Shown one piece after another: positions 9,743-20,456 of a stretch of DNA of 64,000 nt. The notes beneath the pieces are model-generated. The model was given only the letters and a program-made list of their open reading frames with translations. It was not told where the DNA came from and did no database searches. The DNA comes from Euborellia annulipes. Lineage: Eukaryota > Arthropoda > Insecta > Dermaptera > Anisolabididae. Where the stretch lies: contig JAKCPI010015784.1 of NCBI GenBank assembly GCA_023213315.1, positions 62,001 to 126,000 on the forward strand, given 5' to 3'. The position numbers and the translations under genes are program-made. The stretch's first letter is position 1, and each line of letters starts with the position of its first letter.

Positions 9743-10380
9743 CGCACAATCAATTCAATAGATAATAAAATATAATTAAACCATTTGATCCGAAAACAAG
9801 TAATTTTATTTAATTACAATAATTATTACAACTTTAACTGTCAAAATCCATTCAAAAATCTCTCATCTTTCTTTTTTTTTACAGATTCACAAAATTTAAA
9901 AACGAAAACAAAAAAAAAAGGAACTAAAGATGCGATTTCTTCAGTTTTAATTCCCTTTCTCAACTTAATAATATAATCGAATATTTATTTATATTGATAA
10001 ACGGAATTATCTTCAATTTGTTACCCAGAATCTAATTCATTGATTGACTAATTATCAAAATATATATACGTATATATAGGGGGATATTTAATTTTCAAGG
10101 ATAATCACACATTGTAATATGTATTTAATATTCTTTTTTTTTCTATTTTCCCTTCTGGTTCTCTCCATTAAATAATTTGCTCTTTCTTATTGTTTTTAAA
10201 ATTTTCTTTTCTTTATTTATAATTTTATTTGAAATATTTTTTTTTTATTCTAATTACTAATAAATCGAATTATTTAAAATGTTCTACCTTTTTTTTATGA
10301 ACCTACCCTGAACCTACCTAATTATCATCCCCTTCAGGCTCTCTTTTTAATTAAGGTTATGGAGAAAAAAAAAAGCGACA
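9743..10380. other. AT-rich non-coding stretch
   Basis: Homopolymer A/T runs and no frame of note. I see no repeat family or gene here. Confidence 0.6.
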
Positions 10381-10394
10381 GCTTTCCACGTTAA

Positions 10395-10447
10395 AATAAT
10401 TTATTGGCAAATATTTCGGAATGCCTAACGCCGCAATACATCCTCAG
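10395..10447 (-). mobile_element. Solo hammerhead-bearing arm G (decayed)
   Basis: On the - strand CTGAGGA is followed by a degraded stem and CCGAAATATTTG, then AATAAATTATTTTAACG and AGCTGTCG like the outer block of the paired elements. The ACGU box has become AUAU. No partner arm is found nearby. Confidence 0.5.
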
Positions 10448-10775
10448 TGGATCAACTGGAACATTCAAAGATATGCATGATACAACTGTCTGTTAATTTT
10501 CAATATAATATAATCAATTAACATACAATCCATGATTGTGGAGGCTTTTACAAATTTATAAAATACATGAGAAGCCATTCTATATCTATATATGGAGGTG
10601 ATAAACATTTGATGAGCCAGTCTCTGAAAACAAAATTTATTACAAGATGTCAAAAATTGAACTTACTGCATAGCCTTCATATAATTTTATTTGAAATATT
10701 TTCATTTCATTTCATCGATTTAATCGAAAATTTTTTTATGTCTAGTACTTAATGAAAAACAAATTCTATTAAATA

Positions 10776-12215
10776 AATGAAATAATAAGTTAGCATTAAA
10801 AATAAAAGGAAATTGATAATATGATTTAAAAAAAAAAGTGCAGAAGGTGGATTTGAACTCGCGAAGCTTGGTTACGTGAGGATGGGAAAAAAATATAGAT
10901 TACTTGATAACGACTTAACCACTTGAGCCAAACTTTGTTTTATTGATTAAAGGAAATATAAGCCATATAAGAAACATGAAATAAAAGAAGTATTAAAAAA
11001 ATTTTAATATTCCACAAATGATATATCATTTTTCATTAATTTTTATGCGGATTAATAATTTATAATCGAAATATCAATTGCATGCATAGTTTTCAAATAA
11101 TTCAATGGATAAACGTCAGATTGTTTATGGCTTGATGTAATTAAAACAAAAACTCTATCTAACATATGATACATGTAATTAATTCTTGAATTCCCCCTGA
11201 TTCCAGAGAACTAAAGCCCTTTTAATTATATGATCTAATTTGGGAGTTATTGGCGATCAAAGTTAAGGTTAATTTCCACCTTAATGACATCAACACTCGA
11301 TTTTCTATATTTTCGAAAAAGCTTATTTAGCATTGTCTGATTAAAACCAAATTTTTACCAGAGATTTATAATTAAAAAATGAGTTTTTTTCTAAAGTTTC
11401 ATTGAGATTGGTAAAGAAATAAATAAAATATTGACTATTTTGTAAATTGACTTTTAGAATTCGGGATCTCAGATGGAAGCCCAGAGCCGGTTCATAGACG
11501 GCTCTCTTTACCCATCCGAGATCCCGAATTCTAAAAGTCAATTTACAAAATAGTCAATATTTTATTTATTTCTTTACCAATCTCAATGAAATTTTAGAAA
11601 AAAACTCATTTTTTAATTATAAATCTCTGGTAAAAATTTGGTTTTAATCAGACAATGCTAAATAAGCTTTTTCGAAAATATAGAAAATCGAGTGTTGATG
11701 TCATTAAGGTCGAAATTAACCGTAACTTTGATCGCCAATAACTCCCAAATTAGATCATATAATTAAAAGGGCTTTAGTTCTCTGGAATCAGGGGGAATTC
11801 AAGAATTAATTACATGTATCATATGTTAGATAGAGTTTTTGTTTTAATTACATCAAGCCATAAACAATCTGACGTTTGTCCATTGAATTATTTGAAAACT
11901 ATGCATGCAATTGATATTTCGATTATAAATTATTAATCCGCATAAAAATTAATGAAAAATGATATATCATTTGTGGAATATTAAAATTTTTTTAATACTT
12001 CTTTTATTTCATGTTTCTTATATGGCTTATTTTTCCTTACATCAATAAAATAAAGTTTGGCTCAAGTGGTTAATTCGTCAACAAGCAATCTATATTTTTT
12101 TCCCATCCACACGTAACCAAGCTTCGCGAGTTCAAATCCACCTCCTGCACTTTTTTTTTAAAATCATATTATCAATTTCCTTTTATTTTTAATGCTAACT
12201 TATTATTTCATTTAA
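10776..12215. repeat. Large near-perfect palindrome with tRNA-like ends
   Basis: Two arms of about 700 nt mirror each other around a ~45 nt loop centred near 11493 (GGGATCTC and GAGATCCC close the stem). Each arm contains near its outer end a tRNA-like block (10845-10942 on -, 12045-12145 on +). Its box A-like TTTGGCTCAAGTGGTTAA and box B-like GCGAGTTCAAATCC flank a long insert. No hammerhead core is present. Differences between arms are few and mostly 1-3 nt changes, implying a recent origin or conversion. Confidence 0.85.
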
Positions 12216-12526
12216 CTCTCATTATAACGATAGAAAGGATTTGTGGAATATAAATTTTGGTAACTCTGGAATTTTGACAAATTTTTAAATAATTTTTATT
12301 TATTTATGTTGGCATGAAATTAGTCTTATTTTGACGCCGCCAGTGGCGCTATCTCTGGCCTCTGGTCTGGAACTAAATCCCCCCACCCCTCGCATAAACC
12401 CCACTAGTCCTCTGAAATGGTTCCACCCCTCCCTTCCCAACCTTTCCATATACCATATACTGATTATGATAAAATTAAAATAAAAAATATTTATTTTCAT
12501 TTTTAAACATAGGTGAAAAGTAAACA
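12216..12526. other. Non-coding, no recognised element
   Basis: AT-rich, with a C-rich patch at 12360-12440. A ~110 codon open stretch on the - strand runs through here but has no family features. Confidence 0.5.
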
Positions 12527-12625
12527 AAAATCTGGTGTGACTGATCGCACAACACACATCTTTCTCTAACCCTTCGGCAAGAGAAAGTTGTATTCTGTGC
12601 TTGTCACACCAGATTTTTTGTGTCG
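12527..12625. repeat. R1 terminal hairpin, solo copy
   Basis: AAATCTGGTGTGACTG and its mirror enclose ACACA..TTTCTC and its complement. This is the same ~85 nt foldback that ends R1 copies, here followed by the TTTTTTGTGTCGACATAT flank but without the R1 body. Confidence 0.75.
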
Positions 12626-13109
12626 ACATATGCAGGGGCGTTCCGTGACAATTAAGGGCCTGGGGCGTCTCTAGAAGAGGGGGGCCTATACCTGAGATGT
12701 ATATTGAATTTTTTCAGTGATGGGGGGGGGAGGGGCAACTCATTTTTAAATATCCCCCACCTCCATACACAAAAATATTTTTTTTTTTTTTTTTTTTCTT
12801 TAAGGTCTTTTTCGGCATCTAAGGCCATTTAGACCCCATCCCTATTTATTTCAAATGATTTGTAGTCAAAACAAAAATATTTTAAAAATACTCTCAACCC
12901 CGAGGGCCCCGGGCCTTCTCAAAAACAAATTTACAACAAATTTTTTTTTAATTTAAATTTTTTACGTTTTTGTCTGATGTTTATAAATTTTACATTTGAA
13001 TTCTAATACCTCCCTGATTCTAATGTACCATACTACCCAGAACTAAATATATTCACAACTTTCGATTATCGAAGCTAACAGATATTTGTGTGCTGTGCAA
13101 CGTCACACC
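12626..13109. other. Degraded dispersed repeats
   Basis: Starts CAGGGGCG at 12632 like the hAT MITE ends, with G-runs at 12723. A SINE-tail fragment with TCTTTTTCGGCATC and GGCCATTTAGAC lies at 12805-12860. No intact boundaries are seen. Confidence 0.4.
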
Positions 13110-13812
13110 AGATTTAAAAGAATGCGTTCATTCTACGCGCCATCTCCCCCACTCCTCATTGAACCCCCTCCTTTTTTAAAGAAGAAAGGGAAGCCAGCCA
13201 CCTTTGAAGAGTCAGTTGGCTTTTGGCGCGCCATTCTTTCACTACATATTCGCGTTTTTTATTAAAAGTATTTTTTTATTTTGTGATTATTAGTGTTGAT
13301 CAGTGTTTTAATCAGTGCTCTTGGATAATGGATTATTAATTTGAATGGTGGTCATCTGTCTTACTCTCACACTGCGGGGTCGACTCAGGATTATTATTAA
13401 TGGTATTTATTTAGTTTAATTAATCTCACTCTCTCTCTCTATTCTCTTGTAAAATCGTGTATCCTAAAATTTTCTACCATATAAATTTCTATTTGATAAA
13501 AATCCTATTTCTTATTTTTTTTTTATTATATAAATGTCTTAAATCATTTTAACAAATCGTTATTAAAATAATTTCTAAGAATATCCATTTTACTTGGAAC
13601 CAAGGTATTCTTGGAACTTGAATGTCACGTGCATAAGAGAATCAAATCATACAACAACTATTTAGTTCGAACTCTCGCCGCTTGGTGTCCCTCAAACTGA
13701 GATGATATCAAAGTGCTTTATATATTGAAAGGTATATTTTAATTTTGTTTGTTTTTGGTTGGGAGATTATGATTGGATAAAATTAATAAGTGATGAATAG
13801 AAATCTAATTTT
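13110..13812. other. Single-copy-looking stretch with an E2F-like palindrome
   Basis: TTTTGGCGCGCCATTC at 13212-13227 fits the E2F consensus TTTSSCGC on both strands. No other copies of the neighbouring sequence are visible in the window, and no coding exon is seen. Confidence 0.3.
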
Positions 13813-14660
13813 ACTTTCTCTTACCTCTATATATGTTAATATATAGAGAGAGAAAGTATTGGATTCATGTCAAAAATTCGATGTCGAAATTTTAATGGAT
13901 ATACACGTTTTGAGGTCCCTTGAATCCAAAAAAGTGATTTTCGCGACATGGTCTGTCTGTGTGTGTGTTTGTGTTAGATTTTAAACATGAAGGAATTGAG
14001 CTATGAAATTTTATATTTAAGTTAGGCACCCCCCTGGAGCGTGAAAATAAGCTTTTAAACAAAATCGGCCAAAGAGTACTAGTACTTTACTGCTATGCTT
14101 TTCCAGTTTTTTTTCGATTTTCTCAAAATTTGCTCTATTTTAATTAAAATTCAAAAATCAAATATTTTTTAGATTCTCTTTAAAATGTATATTCTCATTT
14201 TGGCATTGAAATCTTTCGAAGCACACTCTACTCTTGTACTTCATAGATGAGAAATGGTTGCCATGGTAACAAAATATAAATTTTACATCTTGAAATTCGA
14301 ATGTACCGTCAGTGGCGTAGCGAGGGGGGGGGGGGCAAGGGGGTCATCATGCCCCGGGCGCTACTCACAAAGGGGCGCCAAATGGTCCGCAAAACAAATA
14401 ATTGCTGGATATTTTTATCTCGAATTTAAAGCCTAGCTTGAGCCTATGACTATTTATTTTACTTTATTTATTTATTAATTTGCTAGTATATTTAACATAT
14501 AATATTATATGGTTTTTCGAATGTCGGGGCGGGCGCTAAAAAGATATTGTGCCCCGGACGCGAGTTACGCTCGCTACGCCACTGTGTACCGTGATGTCGG
14601 AAACTAAACATATGTCGACACAAAAAAACTGCTGTGCGACCAGTCACACCAGATTTTTTT
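13813..14660 (+). mobile_element. R1 element, nearly full length
   Basis: Begins ACTTTCTCTTACCTCTATAT, which folds with ATATAGAGAGAGAAAGT. It carries the family landmarks GTCTGTCTGTGTG, GGCCAAAGAGTACTAGTAC, GGTTGCCATGGTAAC and ATGTCGACAC, and ends in a shortened form of the CTGGTGTGAC hairpin. A hAT MITE interrupts it at 14310-14584. Confidence 0.8.
14310..14584. mobile_element. hAT-type MITE (CAGTGGCGTAGC family)
   Basis: Inverted ends CAGTGGCGTAGCGAG / CTCGCTACGCCACTG. Exact 8 bp duplication TGTACCGT at 14302-14309 and 14585-14592. It is inserted in R1 and has a G run just inside the left end. Confidence 0.88.
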
Positions 14661-14800
14661 ATAATCGATTATTTTTAAGAAAATAATCAGTAAATAATCG
14701 ATAGCTCTAAACGTATTTTGGAGTTTAGGCTTTCACAGTTGTTATCATTAGTAAAAGAATTCGATTTTCGGTTTAACTGTGGTTTATTTGTAAAAATTAC

Positions 14801-14835
14801 AACGTTTCGGCCCCTCATTCTATGGGCTTCTTCAG
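14801..14835 (-). ncRNA. Hammerhead ribozyme-like core H, solo arm
   Basis: On the - strand: CTGAAGA, extra A, stem II region GCCCATAGAATGAGGGGCC, GAAACGTT. Stem I is GTAC/GTAA. It is the same family as the pair at 15999-16158 (shared AAATAAACCACA block), but no opposite arm is found here. Confidence 0.58.
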
Positions 14836-14895
14836 GTACAATTCAGCTAATAATCGGTAAATAATCGATTAATCTATTATTTTGCGCAGTCCTAA

Positions 14896-15375
14896 TCATG
14901 ACTTCTATTCTTTCCTATTAAATACAAAAGTAAAGTGTGCTTCACAAGATTTTAATGACAAAATGAGAATATACATTTTAAAGAGCATCTAAAAAATAAT
15001 TGATTTTTGAATTTTAATCAAAATCGTAATTTGAGAAAATCGAAAAAAAAATTGAAAAAGTACATCAGTAAAGTACTCATGGGCGTATCCAGGATCAAAT
15101 CTAGGGGGGGGGGGCATGGTCAGATCATGGTCGTCCAAATTGGGACATAGCTTTTTTTTTTATATAGAGGGGTAAAGCCTTCGAATTAAAGGCCTAAAAA
15201 CCCTCGAGTCCTAACAAAAAAAAAACCATTCCCCGTCGCCATCCACCAATTTTGTTTTGTTTCATCACTTTATAAACATTTAATTTTTTTTTTGCTTCTA
15301 GGGGGGGGTCAGCTACCCCCCCTGCCCCCGCTGGGTACGCCCATGAAAGAACTTGTACTATTTGGCCGATTTTGT
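14896..15375 (-). mobile_element. R1 element, internal part
   Basis: Complement of the R1 middle (AAGAGTAAAGTG, GAGAATATACATTTTAAAGA, GTACTAGTACTT and GGCCGATTTTG signatures). Its TAAAGTACT is split by the hAT MITE at 15078. Confidence 0.75.
15078..15345. mobile_element. hAT-type MITE (CATGGGCGTA family), uninterrupted copy
   Basis: Ends CATGGGCGTATCC / GGGTACGCCCATG. The flanking 8-mers AAAGTACT and AAAGAACT match at 7 of 8. G runs lie inside both ends. This copy is the empty-site reference for the insertion at 21359-22963. Confidence 0.85.
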
Positions 15376-15469
15376 TAAGTTGATTTGTAAATGTTAGCGA
15401 GGCGAATAGCTGAATCAGTATGTAGTAGAAAAATAAAATGCCGAGCAGCTAAATTTATTTCTTTAATAG

Positions 15470-15530
15470 AGAACCCACAGCGACGTTTCGGTCGACTATG
15501 CGACCATATTCATGGCTAGAGTTCAGTCAA
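15470..15530 (-). mobile_element. Solo hammerhead-bearing arm I (core damaged)
   Basis: The - strand keeps GGTCG…CGACC as stem II and GAAACGTCGCTG, but the CTGANGA box has become CCATGAAT. AAAGAAATAAATTTAGCTGC lies outside it, as in the paired elements. Confidence 0.5.
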
Positions 15531-15998
15531 CAGAAAAACCTCTTAAGGTGCGCGTCTCGAAAAACCGTTAAAGCACGATTGACTCGAGGCGGCAAGAGAT
15601 GGCGTTAGTTTTCCCCATAGGAATATAAGGGACAAATTGCATTTCATTCTAGAGCTTCCAGCTAATTAATTAAAGGCAAAGAATTAATTATTTTTTAACA
15701 CAATGATTACTAATTTAATTATCTACAACTTATAGAGCTCCTTTTTTTAAATATCTTTTATTTAATGCCATTAATCTAAAAAATTTTTTTTTTTGAAAAT
15801 CAAAAAAAGGGCTTCTAGTAGTTGTAGATATTTTAAATAGCTTTAATTTAAAAAAATTGAGGTCGATAGCTTCAAAATTGTGGCCGCAATCTCACAAAAT
15901 TAGCACCCCGAGACGCGCACCTTAAGTTCTTTGACAGACTTTTCATAAAATACATTACGATCTATCAGATATAATGCATTCAGCGCCAAAGTCAATAT
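15531..15998. other. Non-coding with a short inverted pair
   Basis: AAGGTGCGCGTCTCGA at 15544 and GAGACGCGCACCTTAA at 15909 are mirrored, suggesting a decayed inverted-repeat element of about 380 nt. The inside is AT-rich. Confidence 0.45.
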
Positions 15999-16018
15999 GA
16001 TTTATTTGTAAAAATTAC

Positions 16019-16053
16019 AACGTTTCGGCCACTCATTCTGTGGCCTTCTTCAG
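16019..16053 (-). ncRNA. Hammerhead ribozyme-like core, palindrome J left arm
   Basis: CTGAAGA, extra A, perfect 6 bp stem II GGCCAC/GTGGCC, GAAACGTT. Stem I is TAC before the core with GTA after the triplet. Confidence 0.7.
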
Positions 16054-16099
16054 GTACAATTCAGCTAAGATTACAAAGGTTGTCACAGATGAATTGTAC

Positions 16100-16134
16100 C
16101 TGAAGAAGGCCACAGAATGTGTGACCGAAACGTT
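16100..16134 (+). ncRNA. Hammerhead ribozyme-like core, palindrome J right arm
   Basis: Same family as the left arm; CTGAAGA and GAAACGTT are intact, but stem II has a GGCC to GACC change on the 3' side. Confidence 0.62.
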
Positions 16135-16239
16135 GTAATTTTTACAAATAAACCACAAATCTAATTCTTTTACTAACTCAAAACTTGTATATCCATCAAA
16201 ATCTCGAAATCGAACATATATAGGTAAGAGAAAGTACAA

Positions 16240-16860
16240 AAAAAAAAGGTGTCTCCTCCATTCTGGTTGTTTTTGTTGTTGTGCCGATGGTATCTCATGA
16301 TTTGATGGGTGATCGGGAGAAGGAGAGGAGGGATGGATGGGGGCGGAGATAGAGAGAGAGAGAGAGACCAGAAACACGAAGAGCCTAAGGGCCTGAGAAT
16401 ACCAAGGCAAAAGGAAGGGGGCGGGGGGTGGGGGGACGTCGATCGATTCGCTTGCGTTGCCTCAGGCATCGACGTGATGCCCCAACGACGACGACGACGA
16501 CGACGACAAAAGAGTCCCGAGTTCTATTCCCGGGGGCTCATCTGCATAGATAATGATGTTCCTCTCTCTATATATATATATATATTTTTCCCTTTTACCC
16601 GTCTCGTTATTCCCTTCAAAGTGATGTGTGAAAGCGATGGGCAGTTTGTCCTAAACACTAACATGTTCGCTTATGTTTCCGTCATATATACACACACAGA
16701 GAGAGCGAGTTAGACAGACAATGAGTAAATAGAGATCCATCAAACAGAGAGATCTGTCTCCAATAGCTAACAAACGAATGATAGCGAATTTGCCTTGCCT
16801 GTCTGTCATAAATTGACACACGAGGCAGCAGCCTATCTCAGAGACAATCCTGTGCATGAT
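16240..16860. other. GC-richer, GA- and CGA-repeat island
   Basis: Contains (GA)n at 16348-16368 and an ACGACG run at 16485-16507, within sequence that is not repeated elsewhere in the window except for a mirrored counterpart near 59.55-59.61 kb. Overlapping open frames on both strands arise from the simple repeats and have no protein features. It could be a regulatory island; nothing proves it. Confidence 0.35.
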
Positions 16861-17145
16861 GCCCTTCTAGTATGTATGATATATTATTCAATTTCTAATT
16901 ATGATACATGCTATATGAGTGAGATGCCGTTTCGTTTTTTTTTTTTTTTTTTTATCTAAATGGAACAATGAATGACTTATCTGTTTGAGAGGGAACAAAA
17001 AAAAAAAAAAAATAATGTTCTATTATTCTTTTTCACTATTCAAATTTGAAATATTCATTTGGTGCTTTTTTTTTTCTTTTTTTAGTTGATTGTCAATCGA
17101 TGGTTGATTAAAAAATCTGGTGGGCTGGTCGCACACCAGTGGTTC

Positions 17146-17330
17146 CCAACCTGGGGGCGATCGCCCCCAAGTGGGCGATTTGGGATATCAGGGGGGCGAT
17201 AAATAAGCGGGGGGGCCGATGAGTATTCAAAGGGGGAAAAATGATTAGAGTTAACAAAAATTTAAAAGAATAAATCAAAGAGAAAAATCTCCTATTTCAG
17301 GAAAGAAGAGGAAAAAATATTGTCATAAAA
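17146..17330. mobile_element. hAT-like element end (CAGTGGTTCCCAACC)
   Basis: CAGTGGTTCCCAACCTGGGG followed by GGCGATCGCCCCCAAGTGGG is a classic hAT-type terminus. It interrupts an R1-type hairpin (CTGGTCGCACAC). The opposite end was not found. Confidence 0.55.
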
Positions 17331-17482
17331 ATAAAATAGTCTGAAAATAATTCTAATCTAGAATTAAAACGTCCCAATCTAGAATTGATTAATAATTTTC
17401 ATTAAATAAAGATTGACCGAAAAAAGATCAATTTTTGTTTTCTTCATAAAAATAAAATTATTATTAGATTTTTAAAAGATTA

Positions 17483-17740
17483 CGCCAGGAAAGAATTTAA
17501 TCAATCTTTTATCTAATTTTTAATTTTGATTTCCGACGTTTCGGACGCAAAACGCATCATTCCTCAGGGCAACAGGAAGTATCATATCTGTATTTTACTA
17601 ACTACCGATTGTCCTGAGGAAGGATGCGATTTCCGTCCGAAACGTCGGCAACCGAAATTAAAAATTAGATAAAGATTGATTAAATTTTTGTCTGATTTCT
17701 TACCTGGCTTCCATCCGACTCATATTTGAAAATTTCAACG
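17483..17740. mobile_element. Hammerhead palindrome K with tail
   Basis: Arms run from GCCAGGAAAGAA (17484) to the mirrored CCTGGC near 17708, with AATCAATCTTTATCTAATTT mirrored inside. Left core (17535-17567, -): CTGAGGA…GAAACGTC with stem II GATGC/GCGTC. The right core is listed separately. Confidence 0.83.
17614..17646 (+). ncRNA. Hammerhead ribozyme-like core, palindrome K right arm
   Basis: CTGAGGA, extra A, stem II GGATG/CGTCC (one G-U), GAAACGTC. Stem I TTGTC pairs with GGCAA (one G-U). Confidence 0.68.
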
Positions 17741-18039
17741 TTTCAGTCACTATTTCTGCAGGTGTTGTATTTTTGCACTTTGAAAAGAAAACGTTATCTG
17801 AGGAACTTGGTTGATTCACTTTGAAATAAAGTACTTTTTTGTTAAAAATTTTAAATCATGCAATGAAAAGTGGGGGGGGGATCTCATATCTTTATTTATA
17901 CTTCTAAAAGAACAAGAGGTCCATTTTTTTTCGACCAGTGAGTGTACTTGTGTTTTTTCTTTGCTGACGTTTTTGTTAATAATTTCGTTAATAATTAGCA
18001 TATTTTTATGAATGAATGATTTTTAGAAAGCCAAAGAAC

Positions 18040-18437
18040 TATAGAATATCGTACATATATGTTTTTTGCATTCAGGGATATCTAAAATTGTATTAGGGGT
18101 GACCAAAGCAAAAAAAATCTTGAAAATTTCGATTTTTCTAAACTTTAAGCCGTTTGCGGCACGTCTAAATGACCTCCGATTGGGATGAAACTTAAAATTT
18201 ATATGTATTCTAACTATTTGCATATTTTTATGGGGTGCGGCGTTAAAAATAATTTGAACATTCTAAATAAAAGCCGTTTTAGAGCACATTTTCTATTAAA
18301 ATCTATTTTGCTCTATATCTCTAAAACTGTGCCTGATGGGGAAAATTCTAACTACTTATCTGAATTCAGAATGAAAAAAATGCACTAGATTCACTAATCA
18401 GATTTCTTATAAAAAAAACCTTGCCGACTAGTGTTAT
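18040..18437. mobile_element. Dispersed repeat R5, partial
   Basis: Shares long blocks with 51510-52130 and 63135-64000 (GTTTTAGAGATATAG, TTTTAGAGCACATTTTCT, TGCGGCACGTCTAAATGACC). The right end, ACCTTGCCGACTAGTGTTAT, looks like a terminus. Its intact ATGCACT..AGAATG junction is the empty site for the R1 copy at 63195. Confidence 0.65.
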
Positions 18438-18815
18438 TAATCGTCGACGTTTTGGTCGCAAATAACGATCTTCCTCAGGACGATTAATTGTTAGAATACA
18501 AGGATGACAGTATTATATTCAATTATCAATGTGGTCCATTGATTGTAAGAAGCCCTAAGCGAGCAAGTCACTCACTTTTAATACATATAGCCCAAATAAA
18601 TATTGTATAATTTACAATGGTAATTGAATATAATACTGTCAACCTTGTATTCTAACAATTAATCGTCCTGGGGAAGGTAGTGATTTGCGACCGAAACGTC
18701 AACGGTTAATTAATTAATTAATTAATTAATTAAATAAAATTTTTTTATTTAATTCCTTGACTGTAAAGTCTCCTATACCCAATTCAAAGTCTACAGCCAC
18801 TTATCAACACTAGTT
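18437..18815. mobile_element. Hammerhead palindrome L with tail
   Basis: Left core (18446-18478, -): CTGAGGA-A-…GCGACC-AAAACGTC, with stem I an 8 bp match TAATCGTC/GACGATTA. Right core (18668-18700): CTGGGGA…GAAACGTC. Each arm has one core substitution. The arms pair through TTAATTGTTAGAATACAAGG. The right tail ends TCTACAGCCACTTATCAA. A TTAA microsatellite expanded in the right arm. Confidence 0.78.
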
Positions 18816-19069
18816 AAAATTATTTACGCAAGTAAATAAAATAATACTTTGCAAATTTTCGTGAGTGCCTCATATTTAGATTTTAAAACGGGCAAGCCCG
18901 AGGCATCAGCACCCATGCACTCACTGTACCTACCTGAATTTCAATATTCGAATTCTATACTTAAGACTACGATTCGGGAAATCGCTGTTACCACCAAGCC
19001 TTCCGCTTCTCAGGTCATAGTCTAGAATTGCACCATTTCACTATTAATTTTTTTTAATTTTCCGGTTTC

Positions 19070-19386
19070 GGGAGAGAGCCCCATAAGGGGCGGAGGCCGA
19101 GGGGGCCGGGCCCCCCTCCCGAAATTTTCTAAATGCATATAGCCCTATAGGGATATATAGACAATAATGGGTCTCGGCCCTCCCCCCCCCCCGAAATGTT
19201 TGCTCGGTCCCGCAGCACGAAAATTCCAGGTTCCGCAAAAAAGTGAAATGTTCCGCGAACGGCATATAAAAAAAATTTTGGTTCCGCGGATGGAAAAAAT
19301 TTTGGTTCAGCGAAAAACAAAATTTTTCGCAGAAAAATTTTTGAGAACAGGACCCCCCCGAAAAAAAATTTCTATATACGCCCCTG
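19070..19386. mobile_element. hAT-type MITE (CAGGGGCGTATATA family), diverged left end
   Basis: The right end TATATACGCCCCTG with the AAATTTCTATATACG block is typical. Inside are repeated TTCCGCA/AAATTTTT motifs as at 29762 and 40589. The left end is degraded (GGGGCGGAGGCCGAGG). There are C and G runs on both sides. Confidence 0.65.
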
Positions 19387-19479
19387 TTATATATATAGAA
19401 TAATTATGATGTCATAATTCCTATTCAAAAAAAAAAAAAAAAAAAAAAGAATTTACTACAATAATGAAAAAGCCTCACC

Positions 19480-19990
19480 CCCTTCTCCTCGCCCATTAAG
19501 AGTTTTAAGTCTCTTAATCAATTGCCTTCTCTTCTAAAAGATGCACATAAATATGACAAGAACAAAAACAAAATGGTCAAGAGAGAGAGGGAGAGGGAGG
19601 GGGGGGGGAGAGGACTTTGTGATTTGCCGATGCCCTCTAGCGTTCATTCTTTCTTTTCTCTTGATTATATGAGATGTGTGTGTGTGTGTGTTGAGAGATG
19701 AAGTTTAATGAAGCAGCAGCAGAGAGTAAATTTATTTATTTCAAATAGATTTAAATAGAAAATATTCCAAAGAATAATAATAAAAGAGTTTTTTTTTGAC
19801 TCTGTCTCTCTCTCTACGGGGGAATGAAACCAAGCTATATGGAGATGGTGAATGAATAGGCAAATAAAGGGCTCTCTCTCCCTCCCTTCCCTCTCTTGGC
19901 AAAAGCTCGTTTCATTCAAGCGCCGTCTATAAACAATACCTTGATTGTTACGTGCCGATGCCATCAACGCTTCATTCATTTTTTATCACC
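19480..19990. other. GA-rich island, no gene recognised
   Basis: GAGAGGGAGA tract at 19581-19610, (TG)n at 19676, CT tracts at 19805 and 19875. A 104-codon open stretch on the - strand has no recognisable domain and follows the low-complexity sequence. Confidence 0.4.
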
Positions 19991-20044
19991 CCCTGGATCC
20001 CCTCAGCTGGCTCGGGCCCGCCTATGACTTTAATTTATTTTTAA

Positions 20045-20197
20045 TTTTATTTAAGTTCTTTTTCGGCATCGGAGGCTATTTATTATTTATTTCAATTTAT
20101 TGGTAGCTAATTAAAATTTTGTCGCATGAGACGGGATGCGAACCCGCGATCCTTGGTGAAGAAGGCCAGTACGCTAGCCACTACACCAAGACCCGAG
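20045..20197 (-). mobile_element. tRNA-derived SINE, divergent copy
   Basis: The - strand head has GGTCTTGGTGTAGTGGCTAG and GCGGGTTCGCATCCCG; the body includes GCCGAAAAAGA. It differs in the linker from the main family. Confidence 0.7.
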
Positions 20198-20215
20198 AAC
20201 CCACTGCCCTTTTTT

Positions 20216-20435
20216 TTTCCACTCACACACACATTCACACAGTCTTTTCTACAACTTAGGCCATATAAGACTTTTACGATAACCGTTATTTATTAATATA
20301 TATTTATTTAGAGTCCAGGCATTCTTATTTAAGCCATTTGGTATCCAATTGTCTTAAATAAAATCATGGGGTCCGAACCCGCGACTTTTGGTATACGAGG
20401 TTAGCACGCTAACCCCTACACCAAGCCCCGAGGGC
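20216..20435 (-). mobile_element. tRNA-derived SINE
   Basis: Head (GGGCTTGGTGTAGGGGTTAG complement) at 20434, body and GT-rich tail as in the main family. It lies back-to-back with the divergent copy to its left. Confidence 0.82.
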
Positions 20436-20456
20436 GGCCCACTGCCTTTTCTTAAT

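Larger units (their letters stand above)
15999..16158. mobile_element. Hammerhead palindrome J (compact)
   Basis: Only about 160 nt long: the arms GTTTATTTGTAAAAATTACA-type and their mirror flank two opposed cores separated by 46 nt. Both cores are complete. It is the shortest paired element in the window and may approximate a minimal unit. Confidence 0.85.

Noticed and set aside
12300..12629. 109-codon - strand open frame as a gene
   Set aside because: It runs through the R1 terminal hairpin, and the same peptide pieces recur at other R1 copies.
16033..16713. Overlapping open frames of 98-134 codons on both strands near 16.0-16.7 kb
   Set aside because: They are produced by the GA, CGA and TA simple repeats and the ribozyme palindrome; low complexity, no domain, and opposite-strand frames overlap.
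17730..17775. CAACGTTTCAGTCACTATTTCTGCAG as an additional hammerhead
   Set aside because: On the - strand the core box reads CTGCAGA and stem II does not pair; too decayed to count.
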